Source of the DNA: UMGS172 sp045647525
GTDB taxonomy: Bacteria; Bacillota; Clostridia; Oscillospirales; Acutalibacteraceae
Length of the DNA stretch: 51,391 nucleotides
Assembly (NCBI GenBank): GCA_045647525.1
Contig: JAZRMK010000052.1
Span: forward strand, 1-51,391
Direction of reading: 5' to 3'
This document shows positions 26,081 through 33,858 of this stretch, one piece after another (position 1 is the stretch's first letter; every line of letters begins with the position of its first letter). The translations under genes were made by a program, and so were the position numbers. The notes below the pieces were generated by a model. The model was not told the origin of the DNA. It made no database searches and saw only the letters and a list, made by a program, of their open reading frames with translations.

Positions 26081-26320
26081 GTGTTGATAACAGCGGTTAA
26101 AAACAGACTTCTTGCCTTGTGCGGTGAAAGGAATATTACTATTAACAAATTGGCAACTATGTCGGCATTGCCGCCCTCATCGGTAAAGGCTATTTTGTAT
26201 GGCAGGAGTAAAAACCCGAAACTTATTACAATTAAAATGATTTGCGACGGACTTGGAATCACCTTGTCCGAGTTTTTCGACACGGAAGAGTTTAATTTGT
26301 TAGAGCAGGAAATCAAATAA
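26081..26320 (+). CDS. Small XRE-family helix-turn-helix regulator
   Basis: A compact DNA-binding protein of about 79 residues. The Cro/C1-type helix-turn-helix is clear: ERNITINKLATMSALPPSSVKAILYGRSKNPKL in outline, followed by MICDGLGITLSEFFD. The GTG at 26081 lies ten bases after TTGGAG and is preferred to the GTG at 26072, which is only one base from it. It is divergent from the SLOG-like gene and ends before a repeat element and a shared terminator. Confidence 0.82.
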   Translation: MLITAVKNRLLALCGERNITINKLATMSALPPSSVKAILYGRSKNPKLITIKMICDGLGITLSEFFDTEEFNLLEQEIK

Positions 26321-26327
26321 GAATTAC

Positions 26328-26406
26328 GAGATGCCTCGCTACGCTCAGGATGACAGTAGTGATTTAAAACAACAAATGTCATTTTGAAGCGAGGCTTTAA
26401 AATCTC
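26328..26406. repeat. REP-like imperfect palindrome (CHPERSEAS-type repeat)
   Basis: Two arms, 26328-26355 and 26377-26406, pair through GAGAT/ATCTC, GCCTCGCT/AGCGAGGC and GATGACA/TGTCATT. One strand reads TGTCATCCTGAGCGTAGCGA, a sequence that recurs between genes in many bacterial genomes and yields the spurious peptide CHPERSEAS. Only one copy is in this window. Confidence 0.6.
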
Positions 26407-26428
26407 TATGATTCACTAAGACAAAGCA

Positions 26429-26458
26429 AAAAAGCAAGGGTTAAAACCCTTGCTTTTT
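26429..26458. terminator. Bidirectional terminator between the XRE gene and the feo operon
   Basis: A 14-bp perfect stem (26429-26442 and 26445-26458) with a 2-base centre, bordered by A and T runs, between convergent genes. Confidence 0.88.
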
Positions 26459-26467
26459 CTTTTATTC

Positions 26468-26674
26468 TTATATTTTATTTTCTTCGTTCTTTTCGAAATC
26501 GCAACCGCAACTGCCGCACGATTTGCCGTTGCATTGGCTGCCGGACGAACACGAACAACTGTCCGGGCAACCTATGCATTTTTTGCCACTCTTCTTGGCT
26601 CTGTAAATATAATATATCGCCAAACCGAGAATTACGGCAATAACCGCGATAATAATATAATCCTTGATACCCAC
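26468..26674 (-). CDS. FeoB-associated Cys-rich membrane protein
   Basis: A 68-residue protein with one transmembrane helix (residues 6-25, IIIAVIAVILGLAIYYIY) and a Cys-rich tail (KCIGCPDSCSCSSG, CNGKSCGSCGCDF) with nine Cys. This is the architecture of the small proteins regularly found behind feoB in Firmicutes. They may handle ferrous iron or assist FeoB, but the role is not proven. It follows feoB after 16 bases. Confidence 0.9.
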   Translation of the reverse strand: MGIKDYIIIAVIAVILGLAIYYIYRAKKSGKKCIGCPDSCSCSSGSQCNGKSCGSCGCDFEKNEENKI

Positions 26675-26690
26675 GGTAATTACTCCTTAT

Positions 26691-28745
26691 TTATTCCGCC
26701 ATAACAGACTTTTGGGTCTTTTCCGTATACTCTGCTTTGAGCTTCTTATTGGTATTGCAGATAAGTGCAACGATAATCGCTACAATAGACAGCGTTACTA
26801 TCCAACCGACAATGGGCATCCAGGGCTCGCCCATAGATGTGCCGGTGATAAGGCAACCGAAGAAGAAGGTCAAGAAGCCTACGATAAAGCCTACTGCGAG
26901 TTGGAGACCAACGCCGCCGAAGAGCCATTTTTTACTCTTGATTTCGGAGTTCATCGCACCGATAGCCGCAAAGCAAGGCGGTGTGAAGAGGTTGAACATA
27001 AGATATGCCAATGCTGCCACTGCGGGAATGCCCATCGCACCTGCCGCCGCTGCTGCATCTGCACCTTCGGCAAGCTCGACCATATCTTCATCGAGAATAG
27101 ACTCAAAAGCAAAACAGGTTGCCAACGTTCCAACAACACACTCTTTTGCGATAAATCCGGTAACCGCCGCTGCTGCAAATTTCCAAGCAACAACGCCGAT
27201 AACGGGAGCAATAGCAAAAGCAACGGGTGTCGCAATAGTTGCGAGAATTGACTGACCGGGGTCATCAACCATTTTAAGACTCCAATCAAATGTCTTCATA
27301 AGATAAACGGCAAAATTGCAAACAAGAATAACGGTCCCGGCTTTGACAACATACGACCAACCACGTTCTAACATTGACTTAAATGCTCGCCAAAAGGACG
27401 GAGCTTTATATTCCGGCAACTCAATTATAAAATATGATTTTTTTACCTTGTGACCTGCAATCTTGTTGATAACGAGTGCACAGACAAGGATAATAAGTAT
27501 ACCGACGAAGTACATCGTCGTACCGACCCATGCGTTTTCGGGGAAGAACGCGCCGACAAACAATGCAATAACGGGAAGCTTTGCACCGCAAGGCATAAAA
27601 GGTGTTATCATTGCCGTTGCTCTGCGTTCACGTTCGTTTCTGATGGTACGGCAAGCCATAACACCGGGTATTGCACAACCAGTGCCGACAACAAACGGAA
27701 TCACCGATTTTCCCGAAAGACCTACCTTTTTAAATATCGGGTCAAGAACTACCGAAACACGTGCCATATATCCGCAATCTTCGAGCAGGGCGATAAGGAA
27801 GTACATAACCATAACAAGCGGCAGGAAGCCGACAACGGCGGCAACGCCCTCAATTATGCCTTCAAGAATGAATGCCTGCAAAAGATAATGTGCGCCCGAC
27901 ATCCAGCCTTCGACTATTGCCTTAAAACAATCGATGCAGTCGCCAAGGCCCCATATGTGATATCCGTTTGAAAGGTCGTAGCCTTCGGCTATCCAAACAC
28001 CAAGCCATGCCTGAGAAATCTGGAAAACGAGATACATTATGACCGCAAAAATCGGAATGCCTATCCACTTGTTTGTTAAAACTGCGTCGATCTTATCCTG
28101 AACATTGCGCTCGTTAGTGCGAATCCTTCGGGTCTCGACCTCTGCCACAACCGCATTGACAAACTGGAATCTCTTTTTGTCGGCAACTGTTGCTGTCTTC
28201 TTATTGGTGATATCGGTATCTTCCTGAATATAAGGTGCCGTCTGACCCTTGCCCACTACGCCGACTGCGGCAGACACGACCTCTGACATACCCTCTGACG
28301 AAGTTGAAACGGTATCAACAACGGGACAACCCAATTTTTCGGCAAGCTTTAATGTATCGATAACCGTCTTCTTCTTCTCGTTGATGTCGGCTTTATTAAG
28401 CGCAATAACAACGGGAATGCCAAGTTCTAACAACTGTGTTGTGAAGAAAAGGCTGCGGCTCAGATTGGTTGCGTCAACTATATTGATGATGACATCGGGA
28501 CTTTCATTTTTAATATAAGAGCTTGTAACACTTTCTTCCGAAGTAAAGGGTGACATCGAATAAGCACCAGGAAGATCAACTGCTATGAGTTCCTCTGTCA
28601 CAGGTGAATAGCTTTTCTTTATCGGATGTTCCTTCTTTTCAACGGTTACGCCTGCCCAGTTGCCGACCTTTTCATTACGGCCGGTGAGCGCATTGAACAT
28701 TGTGGTCTTACCGCTGTTGGGGTTACCCGCCAAAGCAATTCTCAT
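26691..28745 (-). CDS. feoB: Ferrous iron transporter FeoB
   Basis: FeoB is the membrane protein for ferrous iron uptake, with an N-terminal cytosolic GTPase. The 684-residue protein has G1 AGNPNSGKTT, G3 DLPGAYS, G4 NKAD, then the helical guanine-dissociation-inhibitor-like segment. Two Gate regions follow with GTGCAIPGVMACRTI and FMPCGAKLPVIALF, each containing a conserved Cys. Length is slightly below the usual 700-770. The ATG at 28743-28745 has AGGAGG eight bases upstream and is preferred to the ATG six codons earlier. A TTAG-N6-CTAA box lies 50 bases before the start. Confidence 0.96.
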   Translation of the reverse strand: MRIALAGNPNSGKTTMFNALTGRNEKVGNWAGVTVEKKEHPIKKSYSPVTEELIAVDLPGAYSMSPFTSEESVTSSYIKNESPDVIINIVDATNLSRSLFFTTQLLELGIPVVIALNKADINEKKKTVIDTLKLAEKLGCPVVDTVSTSSEGMSEVVSAAVGVVGKGQTAPYIQEDTDITNKKTATVADKKRFQFVNAVVAEVETRRIRTNERNVQDKIDAVLTNKWIGIPIFAVIMYLVFQISQAWLGVWIAEGYDLSNGYHIWGLGDCIDCFKAIVEGWMSGAHYLLQAFILEGIIEGVAAVVGFLPLVMVMYFLIALLEDCGYMARVSVVLDPIFKKVGLSGKSVIPFVVGTGCAIPGVMACRTIRNERERRATAMITPFMPCGAKLPVIALFVGAFFPENAWVGTTMYFVGILIILVCALVINKIAGHKVKKSYFIIELPEYKAPSFWRAFKSMLERGWSYVVKAGTVILVCNFAVYLMKTFDWSLKMVDDPGQSILATIATPVAFAIAPVIGVVAWKFAAAAVTGFIAKECVVGTLATCFAFESILDEDMVELAEGADAAAAAGAMGIPAVAALAYLMFNLFTPPCFAAIGAMNSEIKSKKWLFGGVGLQLAVGFIVGFLTFFFGCLITGTSMGEPWMPIVGWIVTLSIVAIIVALICNTNKKLKAEYTEKTQKSVMAE

Positions 28746-28795
28746 TTTGGTTTCCTCCTGCAAAATTTATATTTTGTTTTTCAATTAAATTTGAG

Positions 28796-28809
28796 TTAGT
28801 GGCGGCTAA
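28796..28809. promoter_or_regulatory. TTAG-N6-CTAA box upstream of feoB
   Basis: TTAG TGGCGG CTAA, extended by one more pair on each side to AGTTAG...CTAACT. The same half-sites and spacing occur twice at the feoA promoter. It is a likely operator for the DtxR/MntR-type regulator at 29309-29680. Confidence 0.6.
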
Positions 28810-28855
28810 CTGATGCTCAAAAGATAATCAGCGGTACTTCTCCTGCCGCCGAAAA

Positions 28856-29074
28856 TCAATCAAAAACAATTATTGCCTCGGCCAACTGATTATCGATGTT
28901 ATACCGTCCGTCCTTAATAGACACAGTACAACCGCCGCGTCTGCGAGCGATAACGGTAATCGGCTCACCGCTGTAACAACCTAACGAAAACAAAAACGCA
29001 TCGAGTTCTTCATCGTCGGTTTCGATAGCCTTTATTATGTACTCCTTGCCTTCCTCGGCGAGTTTTAAGTTCAT
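28856..29074 (-). CDS. feoA: Ferrous iron transport protein FeoA
   Basis: FeoA is a small SH3-like protein that assists FeoB. The 72-residue form from the ATG at 29072-29074 has the beta-barrel pattern of the family: AEEGKEYIIKAIE, a turn at LGCYSGEPITVIARRRGG, and a final VSIKDGRYNIDNQLAEAIIV. AGGTGAAG precedes the start by three to six bases, which is better than the ATG at 29116. It is the first gene of the iron locus; feoB begins 110 bases downstream with its own box. Confidence 0.88.
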   Translation of the reverse strand: MNLKLAEEGKEYIIKAIETDDEELDAFLFSLGCYSGEPITVIARRRGGCTVSIKDGRYNIDNQLAEAIIVFD

Positions 29075-29108
29075 AATCTTCACCTGACCCAAACTGTGTA
29101 AACATTGA

Positions 29109-29122
29109 TTAGTCAAGGCTAA
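29109..29122. promoter_or_regulatory. TTAG-N6-CTAA box in the feoA leader
   Basis: TTAG TCAAGG CTAA, 35 bases upstream of the feoA start and 34 bases (centre to centre) from the next box. Confidence 0.6.
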
Positions 29123-29142
29123 CTGACGCCTTGTAAAAACGG

Positions 29143-29156
29143 TTAGTTTATGCTAA
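29143..29156. promoter_or_regulatory. TTAG-N6-CTAA box at the feoA transcription start
   Basis: TTAG TTTATG CTAA inside the longer repeat ACGGTTAG...CTAACCGT, the most extended of the three boxes. It falls just after the predicted start of the feoA promoter, where a bound repressor would block elongation or open complex formation. Confidence 0.68.
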
Positions 29157-29164
29157 CCGTATAT

Positions 29165-29193
29165 ATGTTACCACCCAAAACCGTATTTGTCAA
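29165..29193 (-). promoter_or_regulatory. Promoter of feoA
   Basis: Minus-strand TTGACA (29188-29193) and TAACAT (29165-29170), 17 bases apart, followed directly by the operator at 29143-29156. Confidence 0.7.
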
Positions 29194-29241
29194 GGCGAAA
29201 TTTTCAAAATTTTAGTAATTTTCAAGAACGCAGCAACCCCC

Positions 29242-29270
29242 TTGAAAACTATTACGCTTTATGATAAAAT
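29242..29270 (+). promoter_or_regulatory. Promoter of the DtxR/MntR-type regulator
   Basis: TTGAAA (29242-29247) and TAAAAT (29265-29270), 17 bases apart, about 40 bases before the ATG. No full TTAG-N6-CTAA box overlaps it, so autoregulation is not obvious. Confidence 0.6.
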
Positions 29271-29308
29271 CAATATAGTAACCGTTATTAAATTTATAGG
29301 AGTTAACA

Positions 29309-29680
29309 ATGCATTTACACGAATCAGGCGAAATGTATCTTGAAACAATATATGTTTTAACGAGGAAGTCTCCAAACGTCCGCAGTATTGATGTTGCTGA
29401 AAGTATGGGTTATTCTAAACCCAGCGTCAGCCGTGCAGTCGGTCTGCTCAAAAGCGGTGGCTATATTACTGTTGCTCCCGACGGCACCTTAGCATTGACC
29501 GACATAGGTCATGAAGTGGCTTTGCGAATCTATGAACGTCACACCATTTTGTCAACTCTTCTTACAAAGTTTGGTGTCAGTGAGGACACGGCTGCAAACG
29601 ATGCCTGCAAAATTGAACACGTCATAAGTCAGGAAACTATTGACGCGATTAAGCGTTACGTAGAAACAAATAACATATAA
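29309..29680 (+). CDS. DtxR/MntR-family metal-dependent repressor
   Basis: A 123-residue regulator. The winged helix appears as SGEMYLETIYVLTRKSPNVR, VAESMGYSKPSVSRAVGLLK, GYITVAPDGTLALTDIGHEVA, followed by the dimerisation/metal region ERHTILSTLLTKFGV and DACKIEHVIS, where Glu, His and Cys are metal ligands in the family. It has no C-terminal SH3 domain, like MntR and unlike DtxR/IdeR. Divergence from feoAB and the operator-like boxes suggest iron rather than manganese control (inference). Ligand residues would have to be aligned to decide. Confidence 0.9.
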   Translation: MHLHESGEMYLETIYVLTRKSPNVRSIDVAESMGYSKPSVSRAVGLLKSGGYITVAPDGTLALTDIGHEVALRIYERHTILSTLLTKFGVSEDTAANDACKIEHVISQETIDAIKRYVETNNI

Positions 29681-29685
29681 TGAAC

Positions 29686-29729
29686 AAACCCCACACCTTT
29701 GTCCAAGCGTTACAAAGGTATGGGGTTTT
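29686..29729. terminator. Bidirectional terminator between the regulator and the MATE gene
   Basis: Arms AAACCCCACACCTTTGT (29686-29702) and ACAAAGGTATGGGGTTT (29712-29728) with one mismatch, followed by T runs on both strands. Confidence 0.88.
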
Positions 29730-29733
29730 ATTT

Positions 29734-31122
29734 TTACTTTAACTTTTTGGTCTTCCACTTGCCAACGCGGTAGAAAATAAATGTCAATAAGGCACCTATC
29801 ACCCAAGATGACAAGAGCGAAATTTGAATGCTTTCGTTCCAACCGTGTGATAAAACCTTGTCGGGCGATGTTAGATACGCAATTCCGTATGCCAACGGCA
29901 CACGAACAACAACAGTCGTTATCAACGAAATCCACATAGGAGTCATTGTATCGCCTGCTCCACGCATAATACCCGACAAACTTTGTGTTACAGCCATTGC
30001 AATATAACCGACCGCAAGAATCATCATTAGTTGATAACTCATATCCACAAGACTTTGTGTGCTTGTGAAAAGTCCCATCAGATTTTTTCCAAACAACAAT
30101 ATCACACCGGTAATGACCGCCGAAGTTCCAACTGCTATCAGTGTTCCTTGCTTAGCACCCTTTACAACTCGGTCGTACTTGCCTGCGCCAACATTCTGTC
30201 CCGCGAAGGTGGTGAGTGCTGTGCCGAACGAGAAGTTGGGCATCATCGCAAAACCGTCAACTCGCATAATGATAACATTGGCGGCGATGAACACCTCACC
30301 AAACTGGTTGGTTAACGACTGAACAATAATCATTGCCGAAGAGAAAATTGCCTGAGTCAATCCCGACGGCAAACCAAGATTTACAATCGTTTTAACATAA
30401 TGTTTTTTGGGAATCATAAATTTCCAACCGAAATCGAAATGCTCTTTCATTCGCGCCAGTTTTATAAGGCAAAGTATAGAAGATACTACCTGCGAAACAA
30501 CAGTTGCCAACGCAACTCCTGCTACGCCCATGCTCAAAGGCGGTAATACAAACAATATATCCAGCGCGATGTTAATGACAGTTGCCACCAAAAGATACAC
30601 CAACGCCGAAACTGAATCTCCAAGACCTCGGATAACACCGCTTAATATATTATAGTATGCCATGCCCGCGATTCCAACCATTGAAATAGTAAGATACTCC
30701 CAACAGTCATCAATTATAGTCTCAGGCGTATTAAGCGTTTCCAAAACAATCCTTAGTAACGGCGTTGCGGAAATCGCCATCAAAAAAAGACAGCAAACGG
30801 CGGCAACCGTAATGCAATTTCCAACAGTATATGAAAGTCTTTCACGGTTTTTTGCGCCGAAATATTGCGAAACCATAACGCTGGCACCCGCAGAAATTCC
30901 GATAAACAAAACAAGTAACATATTAAGTATCGGCAATGCCGAACCGACAGCCGCGATAGCATTATCACCGTTTTGGGCATAATTGCCAACAACGATAGTG
31001 TCAACCGTACTGTAAAGTTGCTGCGCGATGTTGCCAATAAGCATAGGAATCGTAAAGGTCAGAATGCTTTTCCAAACAGACCCTTTTGTCATATCGGTAG
31101 GCGCAAAAAATTTTTTGAACAT
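29734..31122 (-). CDS. MATE-family multidrug efflux transporter
   Basis: A 462-residue membrane protein with twelve hydrophobic segments in two similar halves. The start (KGSVWKSILTFTIPMLIGNIAQQLYSTVDTIVVGNYA, in outline) and PILNMLLVLFIGISAGASVMVSQYFGA are characteristic of the NorM/DinF/MATE superfamily, with QNVGAGKYDRV in the second half. Such proteins export cationic drugs or metabolites using a sodium or proton gradient; the substrate cannot be read from the sequence. AGAGG stands seven bases before the ATG. It is a single-gene unit. Confidence 0.93.
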   Translation of the reverse strand: MFKKFFAPTDMTKGSVWKSILTFTIPMLIGNIAQQLYSTVDTIVVGNYAQNGDNAIAAVGSALPILNMLLVLFIGISAGASVMVSQYFGAKNRERLSYTVGNCITVAAVCCLFLMAISATPLLRIVLETLNTPETIIDDCWEYLTISMVGIAGMAYYNILSGVIRGLGDSVSALVYLLVATVINIALDILFVLPPLSMGVAGVALATVVSQVVSSILCLIKLARMKEHFDFGWKFMIPKKHYVKTIVNLGLPSGLTQAIFSSAMIIVQSLTNQFGEVFIAANVIIMRVDGFAMMPNFSFGTALTTFAGQNVGAGKYDRVVKGAKQGTLIAVGTSAVITGVILLFGKNLMGLFTSTQSLVDMSYQLMMILAVGYIAMAVTQSLSGIMRGAGDTMTPMWISLITTVVVRVPLAYGIAYLTSPDKVLSHGWNESIQISLLSSWVIGALLTFIFYRVGKWKTKKLK

Positions 31123-31257
31123 AAAATACCTCTATCAAAATTTTTCACTACATTCTACCACATAATACGACATTTGACAAGCCGTTTTTTAAATTTAAGC
31201 CACTACATTCCGGTCTTATAAAACCGATATGTACATATTATAAACCGAGGTGGTGTC

Positions 31258-31971
31258 ATGGTAGCGGTTGTTGTTTTTGGTGTCGGAAGAAGGCTTAAAA
31301 TATCGACTTCCGGCAACCTTGCAATTATCGAAATCGGTCGAAAAACATCCGTTTCTAAACTGCGCACGGTATTGGAGCCGTTCGGCGACGGTTTTATTTT
31401 CTGCAATAAGGTTCATCAAAGGTTCGGCTCGCATTTCAAAGAGTTTGACCATCACTATGCCGAAAAAAAGTTGCTCTTCAACGCCTTTAAGCGTGCTGTG
31501 GAACACGGTTCTTTCGGCAAAATAGGGGTGGTTTGCTGTGAAGATATCACGCCTTTGAGTTGCGCGTGCCTTTTAAGGCACGCGACCGAACTTTGTTTTG
31601 TCGGTTGCGAAGAAAATGAAGACTTTTTATCAAACTGCATATTGCAGTACGGGACCTGCCCCGATTTTTGCAATTTTAAAGATATATACTCCTGCGACGC
31701 AGTATTCGCGCCGATGGGTGTGCCGTCGTTCGACGGAGTTCTGTTCGGACACGGCGGCATCACCGTGTCACAAGAAGGATTGCCGATTCCTTTGTATGCC
31801 TCCTGTGTTTTGAACCGCGATATAGATATATTGCGTCTGTTTTCGCTCATCTGCGCCGAAGAAAACATCGATATAGAAAGTATTGTGCCAAAAATCGTCC
31901 GAAAGGGAATTGTGTGTGACATTAAGGAATGTTTTTTGCAGGGAAAAGAAATATTTTGTTGTAAATTCTAA
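31258..31971 (+). CDS. Cys-rich protein of unknown function upstream of lepA
   Basis: A 237-residue, apparently soluble protein without a signal peptide or membrane segment. It contains 17 Cys, many in pairs or close groups (VVCCED, SCACLL, CFVGC, GTCPDFC, FCCKF), far above average. I do not recognise the family. The N-terminal third is basic and beta-rich (VVVFGVGRRLKIS), the rest mixed. GAGGTGG stands four to five bases before the ATG. It reads toward lepA with a 46-base gap that contains a promoter-like stretch, so cotranscription is possible but not required. The Cys count suggests metal or iron-sulfur binding, which is inference. Confidence 0.65.
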   Translation: MVAVVVFGVGRRLKISTSGNLAIIEIGRKTSVSKLRTVLEPFGDGFIFCNKVHQRFGSHFKEFDHHYAEKKLLFNAFKRAVEHGSFGKIGVVCCEDITPLSCACLLRHATELCFVGCEENEDFLSNCILQYGTCPDFCNFKDIYSCDAVFAPMGVPSFDGVLFGHGGITVSQEGLPIPLYASCVLNRDIDILRLFSLICAEENIDIESIVPKIVRKGIVCDIKECFLQGKEIFCCKF

Positions 31972-32017
31972 CAGTTTAGTATAGAATATAGTTAACTAAA
32001 ATTAACGGAGAGTAAAA

Positions 32018-33823
32018 ATGCCCATTCCACAGGACAGAATCAGAAATTTTTGTATAGTTGCTCATATTGACCACGGCAAATCAACATTAGCCGACCGTCT
32101 TTTAGAGCACACACAGACCGTTGCGATGCGTGATATGGAGGACCAGTTGCTTGACAGTATGGACCTTGAACGCGAACGTGGAATCACCATAAAAGCACAT
32201 GCGGTCACCCTCTACTACACCGCAAAAGACGGTCTTGAATATGAATTGAATCTTATTGACACTCCGGGACACGTCGACTTCAATTACGAGGTTTCCCGTT
32301 CACTTGCCGCTTGCGAAGGTGCAATACTTATCGTCGATGCATCGCAGGGTATCGAAGCACAGACTCTGGCAAACACATATCTGGCGGTTGACCACGGACT
32401 TGAACTGTTGCCCGTTATCAACAAAATCGACCTGCCTTCTGCCGACCCTGAGCGCATTCGCGCCGATATCGAGGATATTATCGGCATCGAGGCGGCTGAC
32501 GCCCCTCTTATTTCGGCGAAGAACGACATAAATATTCCCGAGGTTTTAGAGCAGATTGTCACCAAAATACCTGCTCCCGTCGGCGACAGAGACAAACCCT
32601 TAAAAGCGCTGATTTTCGACTCATACTACGATGCATACAAAGGTGTTATCGTTTATTTCAGGGTTGTTGAAGGCTCCGTAAAGCCCGGTCAGACCATACG
32701 AATGATGGCAACAGGCGCAGAGTTTGAGGTTGTTGAGGTTGGCAGAAAACGCGCCAACACAATGACCCCTTGCGACGAGCTTTATGCAGGCGAAGTAGGC
32801 TACATCGCCGCGGCAATCAAGAATGTTGCCGACGCAAGAGTTGGTGACACCATGACCAACGCAGAAGCTCCCGCAGCCGAGCCGTTGGAAGGCTATCGCA
32901 AAGTAAACCCTGTTGTTTTCTGCGGTATCTACCCTGCCGACGGAGCGCATTACACCGACCTTCGCGAAGCACTTGAAAGACTGCAATTAAACGATGCCTC
33001 TCTTCTCTTCGAAGCCGAGACATCAGGCGCATTGGGATTCGGTTTCCGTTGCGGATTCTTGGGACTTCTTCACATGGAAATAATCCAGGAACGACTGGAA
33101 CGCGAATATAACCTTGATCTTGTCACCACTGCCCCCAGCGTTGAGTACAAATTCGAGCTTGCCGACGGCACAAAACTCACCGTTGACAACCCGACCAACT
33201 ACCCCGACCCTGCCGTCATTGTCAAGGCTTTGGAGCCTGTTGCAGATGTCAACATTTACAGCCCCAGCGAATATGTCGGCGCTATTATGGGGCTGTGTCA
33301 GGAACGCCGCGGTGAATATATCGGTATGAACTACACCGGTGACCGCGTTGACATTCACTACGTTTTGCCGATGGGCGAAATAGTTTACGACTTTTTCGAT
33401 GCGCTCAAATCACGTACCAAAGGATATGCCAGCTACGACTACGAGATCAAAGGATACGAAGAGTCCAAACTCGTCAAACTTGATGTTCTGTTGGCAGGCG
33501 ACCTTGTAGACGCTTTATCGTTTATCGTCCACGCTGACAACTCGTATGCAAGAGCCCGACGTATTGCCGAAAAGTTAAAAGACTACATTCCGAGACAACT
33601 ATTTGAGATACCCGTTCAGGTTGCCGTCGGCGGCAAGGTAATCGCCCGCGAAACCGTAAAAGCTATGCGAAAAGACGTTTTGGCAAAGTGCTACGGCGGT
33701 GACATCACACGTAAGAAGAAATTGCTCGAAAAACAAAAAGAAGGTAAAAAGAGAATGCGCCAGTTAGGTTCTGTTGAAGTTCCGCAGGAAGCATTTATGG
33801 CAGTTCTCAAACTCGATGAATAG
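32018..33823 (+). CDS. lepA: Translation elongation factor 4 (LepA)
   Basis: LepA is a ribosome-dependent GTPase that remodels stalled or initiating ribosomes. The 601-residue protein has the G domain (AHIDHGKSTLADRLL, RGITIKAHAVTL, DTPGHVDF, NKIDLPSADPERI), an EF-Tu-like domain 2, domains III and V, and the LepA-specific C-terminal domain ending KKRMRQLGSVEVPQEAFMAVLK. Length is exactly in the family range. ACGGAGAG precedes the ATG. A strong terminator follows directly. Confidence 0.97.
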   Translation: MPIPQDRIRNFCIVAHIDHGKSTLADRLLEHTQTVAMRDMEDQLLDSMDLERERGITIKAHAVTLYYTAKDGLEYELNLIDTPGHVDFNYEVSRSLAACEGAILIVDASQGIEAQTLANTYLAVDHGLELLPVINKIDLPSADPERIRADIEDIIGIEAADAPLISAKNDINIPEVLEQIVTKIPAPVGDRDKPLKALIFDSYYDAYKGVIVYFRVVEGSVKPGQTIRMMATGAEFEVVEVGRKRANTMTPCDELYAGEVGYIAAAIKNVADARVGDTMTNAEAPAAEPLEGYRKVNPVVFCGIYPADGAHYTDLREALERLQLNDASLLFEAETSGALGFGFRCGFLGLLHMEIIQERLEREYNLDLVTTAPSVEYKFELADGTKLTVDNPTNYPDPAVIVKALEPVADVNIYSPSEYVGAIMGLCQERRGEYIGMNYTGDRVDIHYVLPMGEIVYDFFDALKSRTKGYASYDYEIKGYEESKLVKLDVLLAGDLVDALSFIVHADNSYARARRIAEKLKDYIPRQLFEIPVQVAVGGKVIARETVKAMRKDVLAKCYGGDITRKKKLLEKQKEGKKRMRQLGSVEVPQEAFMAVLKLDE

Positions 33824-33824
33824 C

Positions 33825-33857
33825 AAAAAGACCGAACTTTTTAAGTTCGGTCTTTTT
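33825..33857. terminator. Bidirectional terminator between lepA and the antiporter gene
   Basis: A perfect 15-bp stem (33825-33839 and 33843-33857) with a 3-base loop and A/T runs on both sides. Confidence 0.92.
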
Positions 33858-33858
33858 T

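Noticed and set aside
26053..26382. Minus-strand frame with the peptide CHPERSEAS
   Set aside because: This peptide is the translation of a REP-like DNA repeat and the frame is antisense to the XRE gene.
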